From positions 124,001 to 188,000 of the forward strand of contig CANIBP010000002.1 in assembly GCA_947466075.1 (NCBI GenBank): 64,000 nt of DNA, written 5' to 3'. Origin of the DNA: Verrucomicrobiaceae bacterium (GTDB taxonomy: Bacteria > Verrucomicrobiota > Verrucomicrobiia > Verrucomicrobiales > Verrucomicrobiaceae). The notes under the pieces were generated by a model. It saw nothing but the letters and a program-made list of their open reading frames with translations. It searched no databases and had not been told where the DNA came from. The position numbers were made by a program, and so were the translations under genes. Shown here piece by piece: positions 50,361 through 59,300 of the stretch. Numbering within the stretch: position 1 is the stretch's first letter; every line of letters begins with the position of its first letter.

Positions 50361-51095
50361 ATGGAAGACTCGCTGGAAACCATTCTCGGACACACCTTTC
50401 GCGATCCCGCGTTGCTCCAGCTCGCGCTCACGCACGGCAGTGTCGGCTATGAATCCCAGCGTGCGCAGGCAGACAATCAGCGCCTCGAATTCCTCGGCGA
50501 TGCCGTGTTGCAGCTCACGCTCTCCCATTTGCTCTTCCAACGTCTGCCCCAGGCCGATGAAGGCGTGCTCACGCAAGCACGCGCCCAGCTTGTTTCCACC
50601 AAGGCCCTCGCCCGCATCGCCCGCCGCATCGGTCTTGGTACGCATTTGCGCATGGGCCGTGGTGAAGAGGCCAATGGCGGCCGTGATCGCGAATCCACCC
50701 TCGCCGATTCTCTCGAAGCCATCGCCGGCGCCATTCATCTCGACGCTGGCAGCGATGCCGCACAGCAGTTCGCTGCACGCCTCTTTGCCGAAGACCTCGA
50801 TGCCCTCAGCCACGGCCCGCTGGACACCAATCCCAAAGGCCAGCTCCAGGAACTCGTGCAAGCCGTCGGCACTACGTCGCCCGTCTATCAGATCATTGGC
50901 GAAGAAGGTCCCGACCATGCCAAGAACTTCATCGCCGCCGTCGTCTGGCAGGGCGCTGAACTTGGCCGTGGCAGCGGTCGCAGCAAAAAAGAGGCCGAGG
51001 TCCAAGCCGCCCAGGCCGCGCTCGACCATCCCAACCTCCAAAAACAACTGCGAACAACCCGTGAACAGCCGAGCCAACAAAACAGCAAGGTCTGA
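50361..51095 (+). CDS. rnc: Ribonuclease III
   Basis: RNase III, which cuts double-stranded RNA in rRNA and mRNA processing. 244 residues. The family signature NQRLEFLGDAVLQL is near residue 37, and ADSLEAIAGAIHLDAG carries the catalytic Asp and Glu (D-x3-E). The C-terminal dsRNA-binding domain starts at NPKGQLQELVQ and ends KKEAEVQAAQAALDH. Start 50361 is taken because the family begins at MEDSLE; the open frame goes back into the tRNA. It follows the tRNA-His gene by 51 bases. Confidence 0.95.
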   Translation: MEDSLETILGHTFRDPALLQLALTHGSVGYESQRAQADNQRLEFLGDAVLQLTLSHLLFQRLPQADEGVLTQARAQLVSTKALARIARRIGLGTHLRMGRGEEANGGRDRESTLADSLEAIAGAIHLDAGSDAAQQFAARLFAEDLDALSHGPLDTNPKGQLQELVQAVGTTSPVYQIIGEEGPDHAKNFIAAVVWQGAELGRGSGRSKKEAEVQAAQAALDHPNLQKQLRTTREQPSQQNSKV

Positions 51096-51427
51096 GAGCA
51101 GCCGTGCAAAACCCCAGTTGTTCCTGACCGCTCACAATTCCTGCCGAAAACATTCACAGCCTCAGCCACCGTGGAACCCGCAGAATCAAAGGGTGGAACC
51201 CACTTGTTGCGCTTGTTCGCACTCCTTACGGATATGAAGATTTAGGCAACTCGACTCATCCCAATCATAAGAGATGGTAACAACTTCGTTTTCGACATCA
51301 ACAAAGGTATCGACATGGCGTTCCGAGTGCGTCTAAAATGCCGGATATAAAGGTGCCAGTAAACCTCCGGATTTGGGAATGATCCAAAAAGTTCACCCAA
51401 GCAACGTAGCCCCTCGACCCGACCTAA
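51096..51427. other. Intergenic region with a possible antisense gene remnant
   Basis: About 330 bases without a complete gene. On the minus strand, one frame between about 51300 and 51186 reads HVDTFVDVENEVVTISYDWD and onward to EQAQQVGSTL and a stop (51186-51188), and an upstream frame reads RVEGLRCLGELFGSFPNPEV and further. The two frames can be joined by one shift near 51335. They look like a protein fragment, but no family is recognised. Confidence 0.35.
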
Positions 51428-52060
51428 ATGAGCCAGCCACCTCCGCTACAACAACCACGCAAAGGGTGCCTCGGATGTTCTGGTGGCTGTCTTAAGATCA
51501 TCGGAGCCGGATTCATTGTTATGATACTGCTTAGTTTCGTGATGCGAAATTTCGATCCGCAGAGCTTTGAGAGAGATCGCGCAAAGACTGAGAAACATGA
51601 GAGCACGTCTTCCGTTATCGAGACCGAGCCAAAAGTGAACTCCGAATCAATACCTATTCCTCCGGGAACTATTGAGAAAGGCCGCAAGATCTTCGAGCGC
51701 ATCAAAACAAACTACAGACGGGCCGAGATCTCCATTTGGGGCGCTGCCAGCAGCAGTCCGAAGGTCGCACTTTGGATACCAGAATCCGAGTGGAAAAGCC
51801 TCCCCTCAGTCGAGCGCGGAAATCTCGGCTACTACGTCAAGTCCCATGTCCCCATCTTCCGCACAAACCCCGGTCCCCATACTGGCATCTCATCGAGCGC
51901 GCCCATTTACTCCCAGCTTGTCTCCAATTGCCGTCGAATGTCGGACGACGCATGGTGTATAGGGGTCGGGGCATACAACGCCGAGGGCAATCTCCTTTAC
52001 GACCATGAGGCCGTCACCGGCAGCGAGAGTCCCTGGCGCACCAACGCAATTCCAAAATGA
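51428..52060 (+). CDS. Hypothetical membrane-anchored protein
   Basis: A 210-residue protein. The N-terminus is Pro/Gln-rich and then Cys/Gly-rich (KGCLGCSGGCLKII), followed by one transmembrane helix (GAGFIVMILLSFVM). The rest is soluble with an ISIWGAASSSPKVALWIPES segment. Codon use is less G+C-rich than its neighbours. Family not recognised. It follows a gap with a possible gene remnant. Confidence 0.62.
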   Translation: MSQPPPLQQPRKGCLGCSGGCLKIIGAGFIVMILLSFVMRNFDPQSFERDRAKTEKHESTSSVIETEPKVNSESIPIPPGTIEKGRKIFERIKTNYRRAEISIWGAASSSPKVALWIPESEWKSLPSVERGNLGYYVKSHVPIFRTNPGPHTGISSSAPIYSQLVSNCRRMSDDAWCIGVGAYNAEGNLLYDHEAVTGSESPWRTNAIPK

Positions 52061-52165
52061 CCGCAGCGCTTACTAAGTAACGCATGTCCTCTGAAGCCAG
52101 ACGATCCTCAGGGCCCTATAACAATTTAGTGGAGTGTGTGGGGTAGGCGTAGGATGACTCAGACC

Positions 52166-52789
52166 TTAATCCTTGCTCACCAGCGCTAGCCTGAACCGTC
52201 CATCATACTTGCCGCTGCTGTGAGTATTGCAGCAGTGCAGACAAGCCGTAGGCCGGCGGAACTTGCGAACGCGGGCCACCTGCACCTGACAGGCTGGACA
52301 CACATAGGTGAGTTTGCGGGCAACTTCCTTGCGTGGCAGCGGCAGGCGATGATGCGCCTTCTCTCCCGCAATGCCCAGATCCGCACACGCAAGCCGCCAT
52401 TCATGACCATGTGGCTCGATGCGGCGGCGTCCTGAACGATGGTAGGCGATCAGATGCGCGAGTTCGTGCTTCAAGGTACGGTCCACCTGGCCTTCAAACT
52501 CACGCAGACGCGGATTCAACTCGATGGCCCAGCTCGGATAACGTGCATAGCCTGCGGTGCTGCGCAGGCGCGCATTCCATGTCACCGTGACGAGCTTGGC
52601 ACCGCCGGGAAGATCCAGCGCATGCAGCAGGGCACGGGTCTGCTCCTCCAAGACAGCATCACGACCATCCAACACGGCTTCCTCGGCTGGCGCGGGTGTT
52701 TCTTCCACTTCAAGATCACGCACTGAGCGAAACGGCACCCAGCGCGGTAGCGCGGCGAAATCAAAGTTGAGCTGGGAGAGTCCAAACAT
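52166..52789 (-). CDS. SprT-like zinc metalloprotease-domain protein
   Basis: A 207-residue SprT-like protein. The metal motif HELAHLIAYH (HExxH) is at about residue 106, with an extra His (EPHGHEW) 20 residues later. A C-terminal zinc ribbon has CPACQ and CLHCC. SprT/SPRTN relatives act on protein-DNA crosslinks in eukaryotes; bacterial SprT has no defined role. It is 3 bases downstream of the serine acetyltransferase gene, so the two form an operon. The first 60 residues are not conserved. Confidence 0.9.
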   Translation of the reverse strand: MFGLSQLNFDFAALPRWVPFRSVRDLEVEETPAPAEEAVLDGRDAVLEEQTRALLHALDLPGGAKLVTVTWNARLRSTAGYARYPSWAIELNPRLREFEGQVDRTLKHELAHLIAYHRSGRRRIEPHGHEWRLACADLGIAGEKAHHRLPLPRKEVARKLTYVCPACQVQVARVRKFRRPTACLHCCNTHSSGKYDGRFRLALVSKD

Positions 52790-52792
52790 GCG

Positions 52793-53671
52793 TCACTTCG
52801 GTTTTTTGACCTGCACCTTGTGCTCCTGCTCGCCGAGCGCAAAAATCATGTCAGGCGCGACGCTTTCGAGGATGAACACGTTTGCGCCGATGGTGCTGCG
52901 CGCGCCGATGACCGTGTCGCCGCCGACAATCGTGGCGTTCGCATACACCGTGACGTGATCTTCCAGTGTGGGATGGCGTTTCTTGCCGCGCAACGCCTGT
53001 CCAGCCGCTAGCGAACGCGCCACGAGACCCACGCCTTGATACAGCTTCACATGATGCCCGAGCTGCGCCGTTTCGCCGATCACTACGCCAGTGCCGTGAT
53101 CAATGAAGAAATGTGTGCCGATCTCCGCGCCCGGATGGATGTCGATGCCGGTCCGTCCATGCGCCCACTCGGTCATCATGCGTGGAATCAGCGGCACGTT
53201 TTCCTTGTAGAGTAAGTGCGCCGAACGCTGGATCGCAATCGCTTCAAGACCGGGATACGCGAGAATGATTTCCTCAAAGCTGCGTGCCGCAGGATCGCCC
53301 GCGAATGCAGCTTCCACATCGGTTTGCAGCAGCGCCCGCACCTGCGGCAGCGCCAGCATGAATTGGCACACCATGCCTTCGCTCTCTGTTTGCTCCGTGT
53401 TGCCGTTCAGCCGCACCGTGCGCCGCACTTCCAAATTCAAGCGCTGACGGATGCCGGCGACGAGTTCATGCGTCATGAGCTGCAGTTCGTCGGATGACAC
53501 CGCCTCTTCCGAGAAAAAGCCGGGGAACAGCAGTTGCAGCAAATCTTCGCACAGCGACGCTATCGCATGCTTCGACGGCAGGTTCCCGCAATCGACGTGG
53601 TTGATCCCTCCAACCTCGTGATACGAGGTCATGAGGCTTTTAACGATCTCATCTTGGCGGCAGTCTTTCAA
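52793..53671 (-). CDS. cysE: Serine O-acetyltransferase
   Basis: Serine acetyltransferase, which makes O-acetylserine for cysteine synthesis. 292 residues. The left-handed beta-helix with hexapeptide repeats begins near residue 185: GIDIHPGAEIGTHFFIDHGT, GVVIGETAQLGHHVKLYQGV and HVTVYANATIVGGDTVIGAR. The block GIDIHPGAxIGxxFFIDHGTG is diagnostic. The long N-terminal helical region matches the plant-type/EpsC-like long form. It is transcribed with the SprT gene. Confidence 0.94.
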   Translation of the reverse strand: MKDCRQDEIVKSLMTSYHEVGGINHVDCGNLPSKHAIASLCEDLLQLLFPGFFSEEAVSSDELQLMTHELVAGIRQRLNLEVRRTVRLNGNTEQTESEGMVCQFMLALPQVRALLQTDVEAAFAGDPAARSFEEIILAYPGLEAIAIQRSAHLLYKENVPLIPRMMTEWAHGRTGIDIHPGAEIGTHFFIDHGTGVVIGETAQLGHHVKLYQGVGLVARSLAAGQALRGKKRHPTLEDHVTVYANATIVGGDTVIGARSTIGANVFILESVAPDMIFALGEQEHKVQVKKPK

Positions 53672-53773
53672 TGTGTGTCAGCGATAACGCGGCACGGCGT
53701 GGATTCAAGCGCGGGCCTCGCATAAACCGTTGTTGCGCATGGGTGAGGTTGTTCGTAACCAAGCACGCGCACT

Positions 53774-56278
53774 GTGAACAACATGCTTCCGTCCCTCAAT
53801 CAGCTCAAACTTCCCGACCCCTGGCAGCATCAGGCGGTGAATTTGTTGCGCACGGGCTGCGATGTCGTCGTCAGCGCGCCCACCGGAGCCGGCAAGACCT
53901 ACATCTTCGAGCTGCTGCATCAGGGCCGCCATTTGCAGGGCCCGGCGATCTACACCGTGCCGACGCGTGCTCTCGCGAATGACAAATACGCCGAGTGGAA
54001 GGAAGCGAAGTGGAATGTCGGCATCGCCACCGGCGACATCGCAGAGAATGTCGATGCGCCCGTCGTCGTCGCCACATTGGAGACACAACTCGAACGTCTT
54101 GTGCGCGGCGAAGGCCCCGCATTGCTCGTCATCGACGAGTACCAGATGATTTCCGACAACGCGCGCGGCGCCAACTACGAAGCCGCCATCGCACTCGCTC
54201 CTGCAAATACTCGTCTGCTCCTTCTCAGCGGCTCTGTGGCGAATCCTGAGGACATCGTGGCCTGGATGCAACGCCTCGGTCGCAAAGCCGAAGTTGTTGC
54301 CACGCGTGAACGTCCCGTGCCGCTCGAAGAAGTCGCCCATGAGGCTTTGCCACAGCGCACGCGTCAATTTGATCACTACTGGCCGCGTTTCGCCGCCGCT
54401 GTGATGCTCGCCGATCTCGCGCCGCTGCTGATCTTCGCGCCACGCCGCAAAGAAGCCGAATCCATCGCCCGCCGACTCGCCAACGATCTCCCGCAAGGCG
54501 ATCCGCTCGAACTCACACCCGAGCAACGCTCCGTCTGCGGCAAAGATCTCGCCACACTCATCGAGCGCCGCATCGCCTTCCATCACAGCGGCCTCTCGTA
54601 TGCCGCACGTGCAGGAATCATCGAGCCATTGGCCAAAGCGGGACAACTTCGTGTCATCGTCGCAACGATGGGACTCGCTGCTGGCATCAACTTCTCCGTG
54701 CGCAGCGTCCACGTCGCCGCCACGACTTATCATGATGGCACCAGCGAACACAAACTCGCGCCTGACGAGCTATTGCAAATGTATGGCCGCGCCGGACGCC
54801 GCGGCCTCGATGACAAAGGCCACGTCATCACCTCACGCGACAGCCCCTCGCTCTCTGATGCGCGCCCTGCACGCTTGCACCGCAGCGCCTTGCTCCCCTG
54901 GCCGATCTTTGTGCGCGTGATGAAACACGCCGCCTTGAAACAAGAAAACCCCTTCGATGCCGCCACCTGCTTCGCCGAACGCATGTTCGCCAAAGTACCG
55001 CCGCTGCTTGGATTGGAGGCCAACGATTCATCCGTGCAGCCCCAGGAAGTCAAAGCACTCTTTGGTCTCGAAGCTACCGAGAGACAAATCGTAAACTCCC
55101 TCGGTGAGTGGGAACGCAAAAATCGCCACGCACTCCAACGCGTGCCGCTTTCACGCGTTTGGATCACCAGCACGACTCAAATCGGCTCTGCGCTTACCAT
55201 TCCTAGCTTCGCCGCGAAGTTCGCGCATGGCATCGGCCGCGTCGGCAAGATCAGACGCGAGAACGAAACGATCTACGGCGTCGAAATCAGTCTCGGCACA
55301 CCCGTTGATGAACCATCCGGCCACATCCGGCCCACGAAAACGATTCGCCGCCTGTTGAAGCTGCCGCGCAAAGCCGAAACCATCGCGCTTGAAGAAATCA
55401 CCATTCTTCATGCCGGTGAACTCGGCGCAGCGATTCTCGAAACGGTGGATGACATCATCAAAGATGTTGTACCCGAGTTCATTGGCACCGTGCAGAAAGA
55501 AAATCTCGTCTTCGCCTGCTTCGATCTCTCGTCTGTTGAAGTCATGGCTTACGAAGACACTCATCAACGTCTCCTCTTTGCTCCGCAGGAACGCGGCATC
55601 GTCGTTCGCAATGAAACGGGCGTGCATCACGAAGACGAAACGCATCAGGGCGAGAACAGCGCGCGCGAACCCCGTGTCGGCTCCCCCATTCACGCGTGGC
55701 GCTCGCTCGGACTCATCGACGCTGGCGGCGTGCCGACACGACGCGGTGAAATCTTCAGCTTCTTTCAGCATGGTGAAGGCCTCGCTATTGTCGCCGCACT
55801 CGAAGACGAAAGTTATCACGCCGACGAACTCGTGAACCATCTCGCCAACCTCCGCAGCGGCTCCAAATTCGATCTCCCTCACGCCGCCGGTTCCGAACGC
55901 CTCGCTGCGGTGTGTCGTGGCACCTACGGCTTCATCAATCATCACGGTTATCTCGAGAATGGCCTGCCTACCGATTACGGTGAAGGCGCCGCTGAACTTC
56001 TCGATGCCTTGCTCCATCCCGAACGCCCGGGTTCCCACGATCTCCGCGCAGGCATCGCCGAAGGTGATATTTCAAGAGCCTACGTCGAATGGCTCAGCCT
56101 CCTGCGCCACATCACGCATGCTCCCGCTCACCCCTGGCGGCGCTGGACCGAGTTAAAGGAAGCGGCCAAGCAAACCCTCAAGCACCACACCAAAACTCTC
56201 CGTCACTTCTTCCACCTCGACCTTCCGCCGCTGACGAACAAGCAGCGGCATGGCAAAGTGAAGCATTATTACTTGTGA
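53774..56278 (+). CDS. Ski2-like DExH-box helicase
   Basis: An 834-residue superfamily 2 helicase. Motif I SAPTGAGKT is at residues about 34-42, motif Ia TVPTRALA, motif II VIDEYQM (DEYQ), motif III LSGSVANP, motif V VATMGLAAGINF and motif VI QMYGRAGRRG. The order and the GRAGRRG form match the Ski2/Mtr4/Hel308 group. The C-terminal 430 residues are not recognisable in detail but include a winged-helix-like section. Bacterial members are rare and mostly of unknown role; RNA decay or DNA repair are both possible. It converges on the fused uvrA gene. Confidence 0.88.
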   Translation: MNNMLPSLNQLKLPDPWQHQAVNLLRTGCDVVVSAPTGAGKTYIFELLHQGRHLQGPAIYTVPTRALANDKYAEWKEAKWNVGIATGDIAENVDAPVVVATLETQLERLVRGEGPALLVIDEYQMISDNARGANYEAAIALAPANTRLLLLSGSVANPEDIVAWMQRLGRKAEVVATRERPVPLEEVAHEALPQRTRQFDHYWPRFAAAVMLADLAPLLIFAPRRKEAESIARRLANDLPQGDPLELTPEQRSVCGKDLATLIERRIAFHHSGLSYAARAGIIEPLAKAGQLRVIVATMGLAAGINFSVRSVHVAATTYHDGTSEHKLAPDELLQMYGRAGRRGLDDKGHVITSRDSPSLSDARPARLHRSALLPWPIFVRVMKHAALKQENPFDAATCFAERMFAKVPPLLGLEANDSSVQPQEVKALFGLEATERQIVNSLGEWERKNRHALQRVPLSRVWITSTTQIGSALTIPSFAAKFAHGIGRVGKIRRENETIYGVEISLGTPVDEPSGHIRPTKTIRRLLKLPRKAETIALEEITILHAGELGAAILETVDDIIKDVVPEFIGTVQKENLVFACFDLSSVEVMAYEDTHQRLLFAPQERGIVVRNETGVHHEDETHQGENSAREPRVGSPIHAWRSLGLIDAGGVPTRRGEIFSFFQHGEGLAIVAALEDESYHADELVNHLANLRSGSKFDLPHAAGSERLAAVCRGTYGFINHHGYLENGLPTDYGEGAAELLDALLHPERPGSHDLRAGIAEGDISRAYVEWLSLLRHITHAPAHPWRRWTELKEAAKQTLKHHTKTLRHFFHLDLPPLTNKQRHGKVKHYYL

Positions 56279-56303
56279 AGAAAACTCTCAGCTTGGAGAC
56301 CTT

Positions 56304-59300
56304 TCACAAAAACCTCGCTGTCCGGCTCTCCTTGCACTTCTTCACCTGCTCGGGCGTTCCTGCGGCGACAACGCGTCCGCCTTCGGCTCCTGCTTCGGGG
56401 CCGATGTCGATGAGGTAGTCGGCTTCGGCATAGACGTCGGGGTGATGCTCAATGACGACGACGGTGTGGCCTTCATCGACGAGACGATGGAGGACGTCGA
56501 TGAGTTTGGCGACGTCCTGGATGTGCAGGCCGATGGTCGGCTCCTCGATGAGGTAGAGATTGCGCTTCCCGGCCTTGGTGATGCCTTTGAGCTGCTCTTT
56601 GATCGTGCGGCCATCGCCGCTGCGCAGCTCGGTGACGAGCTTGATGCGCTGCGCCTCGCCGCCACTAAGCGTTGGGCTGGGCTGACCGAGCTGGAGATAG
56701 CCGAGGCCGGTGTCGGCAAGCAGTTTGAGCGGTCGCGCGATCTTTTGCACGGGCGCGAAGAACTCGGCGGCCTCGGTAATGCTCATGCGCAGCACTTCGC
56801 CGATGTGTTTGCTGTTGTATTCGACTTCGAGCGTCGCGGCGTTGAAGCGCAGGCCGTTGCAGGTCTCGCAATGCACGCGCGTGGTCGGCAGGAAGGCCAT
56901 CTCGACCTTGATCTCGCCGTTGCCGCCGCAGGTCTCGCAGCGTCCGCCTTCGGTGTTGAAGGAGAAACGGCCCGATGAATAGCCGCGCGTTCGGGCGAGT
57001 GGCACCTGCGCGAACAGTTTCCGAATGTCATCCCAGATGCCCACATACGTCGCCGGACATGAACGGCTGGTCTTTCCAATCGGCGATTGATCGACCTCAT
57101 GCACCGTCTGCAAATTTTCAAAACCTGTGATGCTCTTCCAAGCGTGAACAATCTTCGCCTTCGACTTGCTGATCTTCTCGCGCACTGCCGGTGATAGAGC
57201 GCCATGCATCAGCGAGCTCTTGCCGCTACCGCTCACGCCGGTGAGCACGGTCAAACGACCGAGCGGAATCGCGACATCGACGTTTTTCAAATTGTTCGCC
57301 GTCGCGCCGGTCACTCGCAGCCAGCCGTCTTTCGATTTCAGCGCAGGCAAGGCCCGTCGCTCGCCGCGTGAGGGATGTTTGAGCGGTTTGTTCAGGCTCT
57401 GGCCCGTCACGCTCCTCTTGTTCTTCAGCAGATGCGCCAGCGTGCCTTGCGCGATGACCTCGCCACCGAATTTGCCCGCGCCCGGCCCGAGATCGAGGAT
57501 CGTGTCCGCCCGCCGCATTGTTTCGTCATCATGCTCGACGACGAGTAGCGAGTTGCCCTTGTCCCGCAGCGCGGAGAGCGTGTCGAGCAGCTTCTCGTTG
57601 TCGCGTGGATGCAGGCCGATGGTCGGTTCATCCAGCACATACAAGACACCGCGCAGATTGCTGCCGAGCTGTGCCGACAGACGAATGCGCTGCGCCTCGC
57701 CGCCGCTGAGCGTGTCGGCGCTGCGATTGAGCTGGAGATAACCGAGACCGACCTCCTGCATGAATTTGAGTCGCTGCTCGATCTCCTTAACGATGTCGCG
57801 TGCGATGATCGCCTCCGTGCCTGCAAACTTCAGTTTGCCCATCAGCTTGTCCGCATCGCCCGCCGTGAGCGAGGTGAAATCCTGAATCGTGCTGCCTTGA
57901 AGCTGCACAGCGCGGCCGATCTCATTGATGCGGCTGCCTTGGCAGCTCGTGCAGGTCTGGCGCGGCGCATCTTCCTCGTCTTCGCTGTTGAAACGGCGCT
58001 CCTCCTCCATCTCAGCCTCCAGCACCGAAACATCGGGCTGACGATCACTCAGATCGATTTTGCGACCGACGACGCCAAAGCCACGGCAGTCTTTGCACCA
58101 GCCATGCGGGCTGTTGAAGCTGAAAAGTCGCGGATCAAGCTCCTCAAACGACAAACCACACGAGGGACAGCTCATCTCCGTGCTCAGCACCGACGTCGAT
58201 TTATCGGCCAGGCGCAGTTTGATCGTGCCCTTGCCCATCTTGATCGCCGCTTCGACGAGCGGACGCAATTTCTCATCCGAATCGGCCTTCGTGACCTTCG
58301 CGATCACTGCATCAATGTTGTGCTCCTTGAAGCGTTCCAGCCGTTGGAAGCCCAACGTCTCGCGAAACTCGCCATCGACGAGCAATGTCTCGATGCCATG
58401 CCGTTGCGCATGATACGCCACCTCGTTGTGGAAACCTTTGCGCGCTTTGATCAGCGGTGCCAGCAGATGCAGCGGCCCTTTGGACGCCTGCTTCATCACG
58501 GCATTCAAAATTGACTGCGCGCTCTGCTTTTTCACTGGCACGGCACACTTCGGGCAATACTGCGTGCCCAGCTTCGCAAACAGCAAGCGCAGGAAGTGAT
58601 ACGACTCCGTCACCGTCGCCACCGTCGATTTGCCGCCGCCACGCGAGATGCGCTGCTCGATGGCCACCGTCGGCGGCACGCCTGTGATCAAATCGACCTC
58701 CGGCTTCTCCATCTGCTCCACAAACGTCCGCGCATACACCGACATGCTGTCTAGGAAGCGCCGCTGCCCTTCCGCAAAGATCAAATCAAATGCCAGTGAC
58801 GACTTGCCAGAGCCGCTCAGGCCGGTGACGACGACGAATTCATCACGCGGGATGTCGAGCGAGATGTTCTTCAAATTGTGTTCCCGTGCGCCGCGAATGG
58901 AGATCATGTTTGTCGTAGCTCGACTCTCCAGAGTCGAGGCGCGTGCCTTGGGACGTTCGAACTCGACTTTGGAAAGTCGAGCTACTCCAAGCACTTGCTT
59001 GAGATACTGCCCCGTATGCGAAGCCTCGCACTTCGCGACCTCCTCCGGCGTTCCCGCAATCACCAGCGCACCACCCGCCGCACCACCTTCCGGCCCCAGA
59101 TCAATGACCCAGTCAGCGCACTTGATGACTTCGAGGTTGTGCTCGATGACGAGCAGGCTGTGGCCTTCGTTGACGAGGCGTTGCAGCAGTTTCACCAGCA
59201 GCGCGATGTCGTCGAAGTGCAGGCCTGTCGTTGGTTCGTCGAGTAGGAGTAGGCTGCCGGAGCCTTGCTTCGCTTTGGGATCGGTGGGGTTCTCGATGAG

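Noticed and set aside
53705..54751. Minus-strand open frame of 348 codons
   Set aside because: Antisense to the N-terminal half of the helicase, whose motifs I to VI are unmistakable.
57609..58514. Plus-strand open frame of 301 codons
   Set aside because: Antisense to fused uvrA with four P-loops; shadow frame.
58915..58985. uvrA palindrome as a promoter operator
   Set aside because: It is inside the coding region, in frame, and at the joint between two halves; linker origin is simpler.
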